From assembly GCA_009823395.1 (NCBI GenBank), contig CM020519.1:12681501-12745500 (forward strand): a stretch of 64,000 bases of DNA, given 5' to 3'. Position numbers and translations under genes: made by a program. Shown one piece after another: positions 45,688 through 57,014 of the stretch. Within the stretch, counting starts at the first letter, position 1. Each line of letters starts with the position of its first letter. The stretch is from Thamnaconus septentrionalis. Taxonomy: Eukaryota > Chordata > Actinopteri > Tetraodontiformes > Monacanthidae. The notes under the pieces were generated by a model, which was given only the letters and a program-made list of their open reading frames with translations, was not told the DNA's origin and made no database searches.

Positions 45688-48600
45688 TCACTCTAGACAA
45701 TCAATAGGGTAGGTGTCAGCAAGTTGTCGCATTTCAGTTCCAAGGGCAAAGTCTCCATTTGTGTCTTTGGCATCACCTTGTTGGTAGTGAGTCGTTTTCC
45801 CAAAACCTAAAATCAGAATTACAGACATGTAAAAATGCATCTATAGCCAAATAAACAGTTGCTACGTAACAGTGAATTCTCCTTGAAGACTTCGCTGAGG
45901 CCAAGTGAACGTACTGTATATATACACATAGTGGTGAACAGGCAGACATTGATGAAAACCTACCGTTTGGCAAAAGTGTTTGATCCACAGTGTTGGTTTG
46001 CACATGAAGGCTCTTTGGATCCCCTTGAGGGGAGGCCTTCCCCGCTGTGGCAGTGGAGGTGTCTGCTTGTGCTGCGCCTTGAGAGGAACCCTTATTGGGA
46101 AGAACAAAAGCTTAACTATTGGAGCAAAATCCATTTGTGAAAGTGAAAGGCTCGGATCTTTCAAAGAAAGAAAGATCATTTGGTAAACTTCAAAAATCTG
46201 GTTAAATCTGGTTAAATCTTCCTACAGTTGTAGGGCCAGATCCACAAAGAATGGAGCAACTAACAGCATTACAATTTTTTTTTTTGCCCTAATGACATGC
46301 ATGCAACCAGCCACATATTCAGCACCTGAGTCGGGGCGCACATTGAGGTTTGGTGACCTGGCCGTGATTTACACATTACGATACGTGTGTGCTTGGTATC
46401 CTCACTGCAACGTTGCGCGTTCCATCTACGTCAGTAAAGTACGCAGGTTTCCTGCCACCCAATTGGACTGTGTTAAAACACCTTTGAAACAGCTTTTCAT
46501 GTAACACGGATGGCCCGGTGTCAAGATTTGAATGTGAAAAGGCATAAAAACGGATTTCTCATCAAGGCTTTTCTTGGGTGAGCTTACCTGCTGTTTGTCA
46601 GATTTAGGCTTTTTTTTCCCCTTTGTCTCGCTTAGTTTTGGCAGAGAATTCATCTTTTCCTTGACTAAGTCGATTATTGTGGAGTCTCCCGAGGCGTGAG
46701 CGATGTCAAGAGCGCTGTGGCCTAAAGGGAAAATTAAAGATGGTCACATGGGAGCAAGTCAGATAAGGAGTCGGGAAGGGAACTAAAAGAAAAATATTAT
46801 CAAGAAAGACAAAAAAAAGACAAATGTTAAGCAAAGACTGTGAGTATGTTTACTTCTTTTGGACCAAAAGTACACACATATACGTATGTACATTAGTATA
46901 ACATCAATTAGCAACATATTGTTGCTTTCTAAAAAAAAAAAAAAAAAGATCGTCTTTAGTTATTTTCTTTTATTAATTTGTCTTAGCCAGCTCTTTGTGA
47001 TGCCAAGAAATCTGGACAAAACTATTCTAACAATATCTCAATGTGAATGTGAAGATTTTTTTTATTTTTTTTTCGTGAATGTGAAGAAATATGAACGCTT
47101 AATGAGTATCGTTAAGCATCTGGGGAGGACCGTTTCCCTGACACACCTCTCTTATTCTCCGCAGCTACGTTGGCCCCCGCGAGGATGAGGGCGTCCACGC
47201 AGGAAGGCCGAGAGCTCAGGACAGCATTCATGAGGGGCGTGCCGCGATTGAGGGACAGGGCGTTTATGGAGGCGCCGGCCTTCACCAGAAGTTTAACAAG
47301 TTCGACCTGACCAGCAAAGGCCGCGTGGTGGAGAGGCGTCCACAGGAACTGGTCGCGCTGAGTCACATCAGCCCTGCCAGAAACAGATGTATATGGGCAG
47401 GGCATAGCTCATTAGATATGATTTTACTTTTGGATACTCAGTGTGTGCATCAGTTTTGTCTCTAAACCAAAAAAAACAAACAGAAAGATCAGTCAGGAGA
47501 TTCCATTCAAAAACAAGTCGACGTTGTCACATGCGTACAGATTAAACGGGCAGTAAAGCAAACATTTGTTTTGCTTTACTGCTCTGCCATTCGGTCCTGC
47601 ATGGGACTGTGCTGACTCAGCGCTGACTCAGCGCTGACTCAGACACACACACAAGGGCAGAGAGCCTCTGCCGTGGAGACGCAAATGTTGGAAGTGTGCA
47701 TTCTTTCTGTGATCTGCAGAGATAAATTCAAAACCAAACACAACCTGGTTTAAAATACAACGCGAGAACGCGTGAGAAAAAAGTATATTTTTCACGCGTT
47801 CAGAAAAGCGGAGTCGACATTGTGCATTATTCTGGTTTCGTAATAAAGACTGCAGTTAAGCTACAATGATGGCCGTAACTAGCTATAAGGGTTAAAATAA
47901 ATAAATAAATTAAACAAGTTGTGTTTATCAAAAAAAATTAATATCATCTTGTATTTCATCTCATCTCACTAGCTAACGCTGTTAGCGTTGTTAGCTAGTC
48001 AGATGTAATGTTACGACACGTCTTTCTGTTATATCCACACGCTAAAACTGCTTTTTAAAAATGTAAAAAGCCACGAGACATTTATTTTCAGCCAGGTTCT
48101 GAAGAAAATAATGTGTTATAAAAAATGTATTTTTCGTCGTGCGTAGGAGAAATACTTTACAGACTTTACAATAAAGCATTCAGGGTTTATACCTCACTAG
48201 CTTCATAACCCTGGTTACGGCCCCGGCTACAATCGTGCACGTGTTGCCTTTTTACTGCTGAAGTTTTTTTGCTGCAGGTTTTCGACTGACCAACACCTCT
48301 GTCTTTGCTTGTGGTAATAACCAACAGATTCTCATCACCAACCTCCGCAATTATTCTTAGTTTAATGCATTTTGGGATTTCTCCAGTTCTTAAAATGCAT
48401 ATGTTTATATAACAAATGCACATATTTGGCAATGTGAGTGCAGCACAGCGCACTGAGATTGGGCTTGTGATGCCGCTGGCACTGCATACACCTGACACAA
48501 ACAGATTTTCTTTTTCTTTTTTATTGCACCTGCATAAAGTAAATAACCCTGCTATTAAAATGCATGTCTTAGGGGTTCAAGGTCTACAATGATTACGTGT

Positions 48601-51600
48601 ATAATGAAGATATTGACTGGTACACATGCAATCTTGTGAACTGAGGTGAGTGAAACTGAGGCTACGACCTGAATAAAACAATTAAAAATACTTGGTGTGA
48701 GACACTGGGTACGATATGGCTAAGACTTTGGTATTAATTACAATGCTAGAAGTAACAATGATTGTCAGGAGTAAAGACGATAGCAGAAGGAGCAGTATGT
48801 AGAAACTTACTGTAGTATTTTTTTTAATCCATTATTTTTGTCTTATTATTTATACACAACCAGTGAAAGGTTAAGAACGTAATATTTGGAGATTTTGAGA
48901 AGAAACAACAGCATCAAGTTGTTACATTTTAGAGTGCAGTGTTCTTGCACTCCCACTCCATCTCCTGTGAGCTACGGTGAACTGCACACATAAACTTGGG
49001 TACCTCAATCACACTCTTCTTCATTGCTTGCTTCATTTGAGGATCGTTCACCCTAATTACGAAACGCGCTGTCAAGTGAGCTGAATTGTGTACACCAGGC
49101 TTCCTTAGAAACATGGTGGTGCAAGATGGACGCAAGCAAGACCCCTGGTCTTTGTATATTCTTATATATAAATAACAACCGTTCTATGGGTCGGAAAACA
49201 AAGTTACTTTTGTTGTATTGTATTATAATGTATTGATATATTTATATTGTATTTATGGCCATTATATTGAGCTGTTATCTATACAAAAATCATAAATAAG
49301 GCCAGATTTTAAGTGTATACTTTTTAGCAACTGGTAATCATTACAAATTACTGAACTCACCGCTTGTCGAGGAGGTACTTGGCCACTTCGTAGTTTCCAC
49401 TCGAGCAGGCCACCATCAGAGGGGTCTTGTAAAACGGATCCTTCACATCCACCGGAACCCCATTGCTGAAGGCAAAGTCCAGAGACTCCTGGTCTCCACT
49501 TTTCACACAGTAGTTGATGCTGATGAAGACTTTATCCGGCTTCTCTATGTACCATTCCGAGTCAATCATTAGAGGGTGCTGCGGCGGATTGTCGCTAGTG
49601 AACCCCCGTCTGTCTAAGAACCTGAAGATGGCCTCGATCATGAACTGCGGTGGACCTCCGTCGGGCCTCCGGGGCATGACATCCGGTGAAAGGGTGCAAA
49701 CCGGCAAGGTGAGCACAAAGTTATTCCTACGTTTTGCAACCTTTCTTTCTTTTTGCGTCTTCTTCTTCTTGGGTAGGAATAAGGAAATGAGGAACTGCTT
49801 CCTGATGTACTTGACACCTTTGATGAAGTCATTAATGTTGATGAGAGGCTCTCTTCTAGTTGAATGGGTCGACATTACCACGTTGAGTTGTGCCTCAGTG
49901 ACGGGAGCGTTCAGCTCTTGCAACACTGACAGGAACGTCTCGGGTTCAACTTCATCCAGCGAGTCTTCGAAAGCTTCCAGGATTTCATCTTTGAACTCGT
50001 AAGACCAGTCGTGGAGGGTCAGGGCCCAGACGTCTGACATTAGCTTGTCAACGTTGCACGTTTTGCCCTGTCGCCTTTCTGCTTTCTTCAGTTCCTTGGC
50101 TGCTGCCTTGTGACCCATATTTTTGGCAATCTGACGTGGCAGCAGTCCCTCCTGGTTCCTTATCTTAGGGTTACAACCTAAACCAAAGAGTCCGCCATTA
50201 TTTTTCTTCACAATGCAATAGTTTTTGCAAGTTCTTTGCAGCTGTGCTTTTTCTGAGTCCGAAAAAAAATGCTTTAAATTAGGGATAAGCCGATACCACT
50301 TTTTGAAAGAACGAGTATAGTATAAGTTCTTGCATTTTGGCACTCACCGATACCAATACTTGGTGCTTAATAAGACCATTATACATTATAGAATGAATGT
50401 GATTTTTTTTTGTTTTTTTTCAGTTTTCCACAGATGTTCTGTTACTTGAAAAACATTCCTCACTATATTTTCTAGAACAAGGGGTGACTGTGACAAGTTT
50501 AACTGCAGTACAAACACAAATGTAACAAAATTGTCATTTACATACAAATACAACTGGTTTTTGTATGTAAATGACAATTTTGTATGGCCCCGATATCGGT
50601 ACCGTTACCCGATATAGGTATCGGCATCCCTAATTTTTGTAACTAAATACTTTGAATTTGCGGCATTTCAATTCACTACAGCATCAAAGTAACAACACTA
50701 CTAGCAAAATTTGCAAATGTTCTTAAACGTTAGCTAAGTTAAAAAGAGTTACATTTACAAAGATTAAAGAGGATGCCTGAGATCTTTAGACTATCTTGAA
50801 CACTGCACCTCTCTGCGCTAGGAATTTGCAACAGTTCAGGTCGCCGGTGACGGCGGCGAAATGGAGGGGCGTGCAGTCCTCCATGTCCATCACACCCATG
50901 TTGGCTGAGAACGCAGACAGCAGTAGCATAACCTGCAGGAAACAGAAGATCGCATGGTCTTTAAATGAAGCCTGAGCAATAGATCGAAATGACTGGAAAT
51001 GTCTTGAACAACATCCCTTTTCACTGCTTTTTGTGGCAACGCAGTGGAAAAAAAGATACTTACCTCTAAAAAGCTGCCCATGGCGGCGTAGTGCGCTGCT
51101 GAGAGTCGATTCATATCAAGGGCGTTAGGGTTTCCCCCTTTGCGTAGAATGGCTCTGACGAGCTGAACGGAGCCGGCCTTGGCTGCTTCCATCAGTGCTG
51201 TGACTCTGGTTTGCTGGAGAAGAGTCAGACTCTGGTGAGAAAACTGTACTTAACGCGCACATCACCTGCAAATTTCTCCTGATTATACTTTTTTTTTTCA
51301 ATTATCAAAAAGCAATGAAGTCCTCTAAAATTGCCTCCCTGTGTTTTATTTTATTTAACAAAGTGCAGCTTAAGGGCCCAAAACCACCAGGCTCTTCACT
51401 GTGGAGCTAAATTTGCTTTTGATAATTAATGACGTTAACAGGCAGGGCTTGTGATGTTTCTCTGTTAAAAAACTGATTGACTGATTCATCATTACCTCAT
51501 TTGTTGCATCAGGGTTTGCCCCCTCATCTAACATGGTGAGACACGTTGGGGCGCACTCATGGGCTCTTTCGCACATCATCTGGAAGACGTGGTTCCCCTC

Positions 51601-53850
51601 CTGGGACACGTTGTTGACGTCTGCGTGGTAGTTCAGCGCCACCTGCAGGCAGTGGGCATGGTTTTGGGTGGGGTACATGCAGTAAAACAGCACACCTGCG
51701 AGGGAAAGAAAAACAAAGGGTATCATTTTGGCTACAAGTCTGAAAAGCCAAGTTCCAAAGCCAGTTAGGCTAATGGAGACAACATGGCTAGCATTATTTT
51801 TTCTGTACCCTTCAGCCTTGATGACAATAGCTTGATTTTGGAGCGCTACGAGGTAAATGACAGCTTAGGACTAGTCCAAATATTTGGTCAGAGCTGCCTA
51901 TTGTATTGTTTGTGATGTCATTGTGCTAAGTGCGCTAAGTCCCAAAGTTAAGCTGAAAACATGGCCTAATTTGTGTCAGTCACAGAGCAGAACTTCATTC
52001 TCTTCTTTCATTTTGTATCATTTCACATATATAATTACATAACACCGTTAAGTCTTTTTCAAAACACACTTTCCACCCTGAATCACCCTGAATTTTAGCA
52101 TTGCTAATCGGAATTTGTTTTTGAGGATTAGATACTTATCCCGTGTCAAAACGTTAGCGCTCAGCCTATTTAGGCCAGGGGTTTGCCTCGAGAGCTGTAA
52201 TTACACTACACCTGTAGCTGGTGAGTGAAGGGGGGATATTCGGTTACCCAGCTTGCTCCACAGGGGACGATCGCCATTATCGGTTGATCTGTTTCCAGCT
52301 GTCACAAAAAGTCTGGCACACAAATGCAGACAAGCCTGCACTCACACACACAACATGACAGGTGTTGTGTTGTCTGTCTCGCGACTGGCCTTCCCCATTG
52401 TCCTTCTTCTATCAATTATTCATTCTTAAGAGATTGCTCTTTAAGGTGACTGATGCTCTACAAACACTACAGCGTCATTATTGAGATTAGTTTAAAAAGA
52501 CATATTTATATGTACATATGCGTGTCTATCTATATTTTAATTATTTACTTATATACCATATCCATGTATTTAAAAGTATTTGGATGTTCTGGTTTTCTCC
52601 TGATTACAAAAAGCGCTTTAAGAGGCCTTTGGTTGTGTTTCAGTGCTTGTTGATTGATTGATTGATTGTTTGATTGATTGATTGATTGAAAAAGGAGATA
52701 AAGACCAATTTGATTCTAATTACCTCGAGTTTCCTAAAATGGCACCTCCTCATGAATATCATCTCGTGAGTCATAACACAAAGCCTAAGCAACATCTCTG
52801 TAATCTCATCTGCGCTCAGTCGTATCTTAGTATCTAGTATCTAGTATCTAGTCAACACGAGCTGCACATTAATGAAATGGAAACTGTTTTGTAACCTAAG
52901 GGACAGTGGAGGTTGCCGATACTTTATTAGCACAAGTGGAGGTATTAAAGGTCCATTGTGTAAAAATTTTGAGCAAGCCCGCCTGACAGGGACCTTAAAA
53001 AATGGTGGTGTAAGATGGTAGCTAACTAGAAGCAAGATCCTTGCTCTTTGCATATGCTTGTATTTATGAGAACTGTTCTAAGGGTAGGAAAACCAAATTA
53101 CTTTTATTGTGCTTGGATCATACACATTTTTTATTTATGTATGTATGGACAATATGTTAAGCTTTTAACCGATATCATGATAACTTAGATATACAAAATT
53201 AATACAATTAAAGCAAATCATATAGCTGGCAATGATAAAGGCCAAATTATGTTATTTGAAACAGTGCTTTAGCATCTGCTTACCTTTACCCTCATCATCC
53301 TGGATCTGAAGGTCTGCGTTGTTCCGGGATAGTAGCGAAACAATGGCATAGTTACCCAGCTCAGCGGCTATCATGACCGCAGTGCAGCCCCTCTTATTCT
53401 GGATGTCAGGGTTTGCTCCAAGGGACAAAAGGAATCTGGCCATGTCTGGAAGGCAAAGGAGGATCATTTCCCAAGACTTTTTTTTTTTTTTGTCCATTTT
53501 AACAAGTGTTTTCTTCATCATGTAAAGCAAAATATCAATGCAGCAAACTCCAACAATTTAAAATTGAGGAGTCAGGACAGAAAAAAAAATTTAAACTGAA
53601 TGAGATCAGGATTGAGATACATGAAAATGTGACCTAGTTACAGTAATAATGATGTTATACCTTCATTGTTGGCTGAGACTGCCACATGAAGCACCCCGGT
53701 GCCGTCACGTGGCTCGGTGAGATTGATGAGGTTTTGAACTCCAAGCTTCAACATCTTCCTGATCTGAACCTTATCCCCTACGTGGATCCACTGCAGCAGT
53801 CGGTAGATCTGACGGATCTGAAGGCGACCCTTTGCTACCCTGCCGATCAT
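45688..53850 (-). CDS. ankef1: Ankyrin repeat and EF-hand domain-containing protein 1
   Basis: Ten exons, 749 aa: 53661-53850, 53284-53445, 51496-51695, 51064-51213, 50809-50932, 49361-50177, 47147-47373, 46588-46721, 45964-46088, 45688-45806; all phases agree. Start ATG chosen at 53850 because MIGRVAKGRLQIRQIYRLLQ lines up with the start of human ANKEF1. N-terminal ankyrin repeats include ADVNNVSQEGNHVFQ and DCTPLHFAAVTGDLNCCKFL. A linker at about residues 275-400 contains the helix-loop-helix region (LHDWSYEFKDEILEAFEDSL), then RRPDGGPPQFMIEA. A second ankyrin block follows (KTPLMVACSSGNYEVAKYLL; LWTPLHHAAFAGQVELVKLL; GHSALDIAHA). The last 80 residues diverge from the human protein as I recall it and end DTYPIDCLE. 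The protein is a probable intracellular scaffold linked to cilia and sperm in mammals. Introns hold several MITEs. Confidence 0.92.
47610..47642. promoter_or_regulatory. Three tandem TGACTCA (AP-1/MARE-like) sites
   Basis: The 11-bp unit CGCTGACTCAG is repeated three times (first copy starts TGCTGACTCAGC), giving three AP-1/Maf core sites with exact 11-bp spacing in intron 6 of ankef1. Function is inferred only from the motif. Confidence 0.4.
47968..47999. repeat. Palindromic hairpin in ankef1 intron 6
   Basis: Outer arms ACTAGCTAAC and GTTAGCTAGT are perfect inverted repeats. The enclosed CGCT/AGCG arms extend the stem with a 2-base bulge around a GTT loop. Confidence 0.8.
48863..49325 (+). 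mobile_element. TTAA-flanked MITE, copy C (degraded ends)
   Basis: Starts GAAAGGTTAAGAACGTAATA and keeps the ATTTGGAGATTTTGAGAAGA block and the CATAAATAAGGCCAGATTTT end of copy A. Ends are mutated. Located in ankef1 intron 6. Confidence 0.65.
50279..50633. mobile_element. MITE with TTAGGGAT-type inverted ends and a 24-bp internal hairpin
   Basis: Left end TTAGGGATAAGCCGATACC and right end GGTATCGGCATCCCTAA are inverted repeats. Internal arms at 50525-50548 and 50560-50583 are perfect 24-bp inverted repeats around an 11-nt loop. No clear target duplication. Lies in ankef1 intron 5, about 100 bp upstream of exon 6 in transcript sense. A related piece is at 54085-54296. Confidence 0.7.
52945..53190 (-). 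mobile_element. TTAA-flanked MITE, copy D (one end lost)
   Basis: Starts TTAAAGGTCCATTGTGTAAA; internal AATGGTGGTGTAAGATGGTAGC and GGAAAACCAAATTACTTTTA blocks match copies A and C. The second terminal repeat is not seen. Located in ankef1 intron 2. Confidence 0.6.
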
Positions 53851-56800
53851 TGTGGAGGGACAAGTGTCACCTGCTCGAAAAGGATTATGTTTAGAGTGTG
53901 GCTCTGAATCAAGGGCAGGAAGAAGCAATGCGAGTTTGTTCTTCACAACCTCCAAACAAACAGGGTTTTCTTGTAATTTCATAGTGTTTCGATGGTTAAG
54001 CCTCCCATCAAGTTGACACAACTTAACTGTGTAAAGTATCAAGTTTGTAAAATGTAAACTTCAGACAAGAATATGAATTACTTTTGATTTTTTTTTTCCA
54101 CAGATGTTATTAGAACAACATTCATCAGTATGTTTTTCTCTGTCTCAAGTTTTACTGCAGTACAAACACAAATGTAACAAAAATGTTCATATACAAACAT
54201 ACATATACAACTGATATCGGCACATAATTTATACAAGTAGAGTACTTAACCTCACCGATACCCGATTACTGGTATCGCTATCAGTGCATCCCTGATAAAT
54301 ACAATTGGTTGGAAATTGGTCTACATGTTTTGTCTATGACTGATGACGCATATAGACTCTATAGTCCACATGATGCTTCAAGCAACTGCCACACACTTGC
54401 ACGAGGGAAAATTCAGTTTATCCTTTGAAATTGGTTATCTACATTTTGACAAAGTTAAGAAAAAACAAAAAAAAATCGCACATTATATGCGCTCTTTGAA
54501 CTCACCGTGCTGTCGAAAGGTCTTTGGGTTCAACTTTCTTAAAGCAGAACCAGTTCACTTCACTTTGTTTGAGTCCGCGGTGGAAAAACAAATCGCGTGT
54601 CATAGCAACGGGGCTCGAGAAAATACCTTTTCTCGGCTAATACTTTAGGGACCACAGCGACGACTGGTGTTGCATTCAAGCGCTTCTGATAAACGCACGA
54701 AATTTAGACGGAACTGAAACTACTGTATAAGGTCGTTATATATTATTTATTTGGTAATGATTTAATGAATGCCATACTTTATACATTACATTTAAAAACA
54801 GAATGTACGAGAGCGCAAATTGTAGCCCAATTATTGGGCAGGTGATGACAGTTCATGACTTCACCTTCACGTTATACTAGCTTTGCCATTTCTAATCAAG
54901 ATACGTTGCATTTTATAAACTTTTAAACAATCTGGGAAGTTGTATCAGGTGTATGTCGGTAGTCTCATGAATTTAACGTGACAGCGATTAGATAACGTGG
55001 GGACTACACGGTTAACGATGTACAATTAGTGTTTTAAACGATATTGGCTTCTATTGGGGGGAAATCTTAGAAAGTCTGATGTGTCTAAAATATGTGTGTA
55101 GCTATGAGTTAAATGACAGAGTATCGGGGGTACGGCGGGGTTTTAGCTATCTGCTTCTGATGTCAAGCTAACTAAATCTCTTCTTCGGCGACAACAGAAC
55201 ACAGAAAAGGTCATTTAAATCCGGTGAAATTGGTTCCAATGTGTCTCACTGGGTCCCTTCAATCTCAGAACACTGAGACAAAAGTCATAACTTTGACTTT
55301 TAACTATGGGTTCCAAGAAATTGTAAGTACAGTAACAATGACGTAATATCAGTTATACAATGCATGCAAGTCCTAGGAAGCCACAACAAACTCCGGTTCC
55401 CCGCAACGGAAGGTCAACCTAGGTCAGGACAAAGAATAAATGAAACCGCGCCCACGGCATAACACGAAAAGGCCCTGAAACCAGACCCACATGCGACTTT
55501 CTTTTCTTTTTTGTTATCGCTTTCACATTTCTTTTCCATCACACGAAGATTACAAAGCTGAACACAAGAGGGCAGCAAAGGACAGCCAAAAATTACCTTG
55601 CTGTCCATGCACTTCTCAGCGGAATATTAGAAAGTGATGGGTGAACTTGAGGCAGAGAAGCAAGTGAAGGCGCCATGTTTTCTTCAGGAAACCAGAAAAG
55701 TGCCAGTGATAAAAAAACCCGAACTCTTGAAGACTGAATAATGGAACCCAATCAAGACTGCTGACAGGCTTTGGACAGTTGGGTCTGTAATTCAGGCACA
55801 CATGAGAAAATAAAAACATACATAGTACCCAGCAAGGTAAAGTGGTAACTCATAACAATTTTAAACAGCAAAACTTAAAATATTTTACAATCTTCTCTGA
55901 AAGTAATATAATGCATCAGTCTAATACAAAACTACATCTCCACGCTGAACACTGAAATATGTGAACACAAATAGCTTTTGTAAGCAGACCTTGCTCACTC
56001 ATGAATTTGGAAGAAATCAACACGTGGACCAATCTACAGAAAGTGCAATGTTCCTTTTATAATCCATTTAGAAATATCTGCAAACTCAATAACATGCGTT
56101 TCAGTTTTTTGAGTTGTAGTTTTATCACAAGAGGTTGACGTGTGTTCATGGAAGAGATGGAAAGGGGCAGGCCTCAATGCTATTATTAGCTCTTCTGAGA
56201 AAGACACACACACACAAAAAGACGGCAGTAACGCCTCAATCCTCCACAAACTGTAAACTCTCGCTTTTAGGAAAGAGAAGTAATCCCTATTCATCCACTT
56301 GGCCATCCCCCACCTCCCTTTAGTGCTTTGTCCAAAAATGGTTATTGTTGTTCCTGCAGCGTGAGTTATAAAGGCCTGGGGTTTTTGACTTGACCTGTCA
56401 GTGACTTCATTTAAGCATTTCCTTCGAGAGAATAGTGGTTTGGACTGTGTCCTCCACCCCCTTACATCACTTTCCTCTAAAACAATTGGTGTTTGACTCA
56501 GAGTTTCTGGTAATTTGCGAGTGCTCAAATAGAAACTGTAAGCTTGATAGACAAAATATATAAATAAACAATGAATGTATGAGGTGCTGTGGGCATATCA
56601 CATGCATACACAAACAATACTCTTAAATTTTTTTCATCTTAATAAATTTCTGTTTGATAATACAGCTCAGACCTAAAGCCTGCCCTGGCTTAACAATAAA
56701 GAATTCAAGTTTGCACAGCATAAAACACAAAAGTATAAAATATCACCAAAGTGGCTTTTTTTTCTACATATAACATTTTATAATAAAAGTACAATGGCTC

Positions 56801-57014
56801 TTTACTCATTTAGTTTTCATGATAGAAGTCAAGAACATTACACTGAATTGAATTAATGAGGACCGTTTTCATTCATGTCAAATATTTTCTTCCTCGTCTG
56901 TGACTTCAGGTTCTTCGCGCTAATCTGCTGTCAGAATTGTCTCTTAGAGTCCAGCCGACAGATCCCAAGTCAATGCACTGGTGGTCGGGTTTATCAAGAT
57001 GGAACTGCACTTCA
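53851..57014. other. Region between ankef1 start and emilin1 stop
   Basis: No gene supported. The first part should hold the ankef1 promoter and the part near 57 kb the emilin1 3' UTR (minus strand). A dispersed repeat lies at 54085-54296. Confidence 0.4.
54085..54296. repeat. Partial copy of the TTAGGGAT-type MITE
   Basis: Shares TTTTTCCACAGATGTT, TTTTACTGCAGTACAAACAC and AAATGTAACAAAAATG blocks with 50279-50633, and ends GTATCGCTATCAGTGCATCC near CTGAT. Confidence 0.6.

Noticed and set aside
48187..48498. 103-residue minus-strand open frame in ankef1 intron 6
   Set aside because: No recognisable domain, lies inside an intron, probably part of a dispersed repeat.
49514..50002. 162-residue plus-strand open frame
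   Set aside because: Antisense of ankef1 exon 6.
50178..50343. Extension of ankef1 exon 6 upstream to residues KAQLQRTCKNYCIVKKNNGG
   Set aside because: Splicing at 50177 keeps the ankyrin repeat continuous (CKFLAQR-GCNPKIRNQEG) and phases agree; the extension runs into a MITE.
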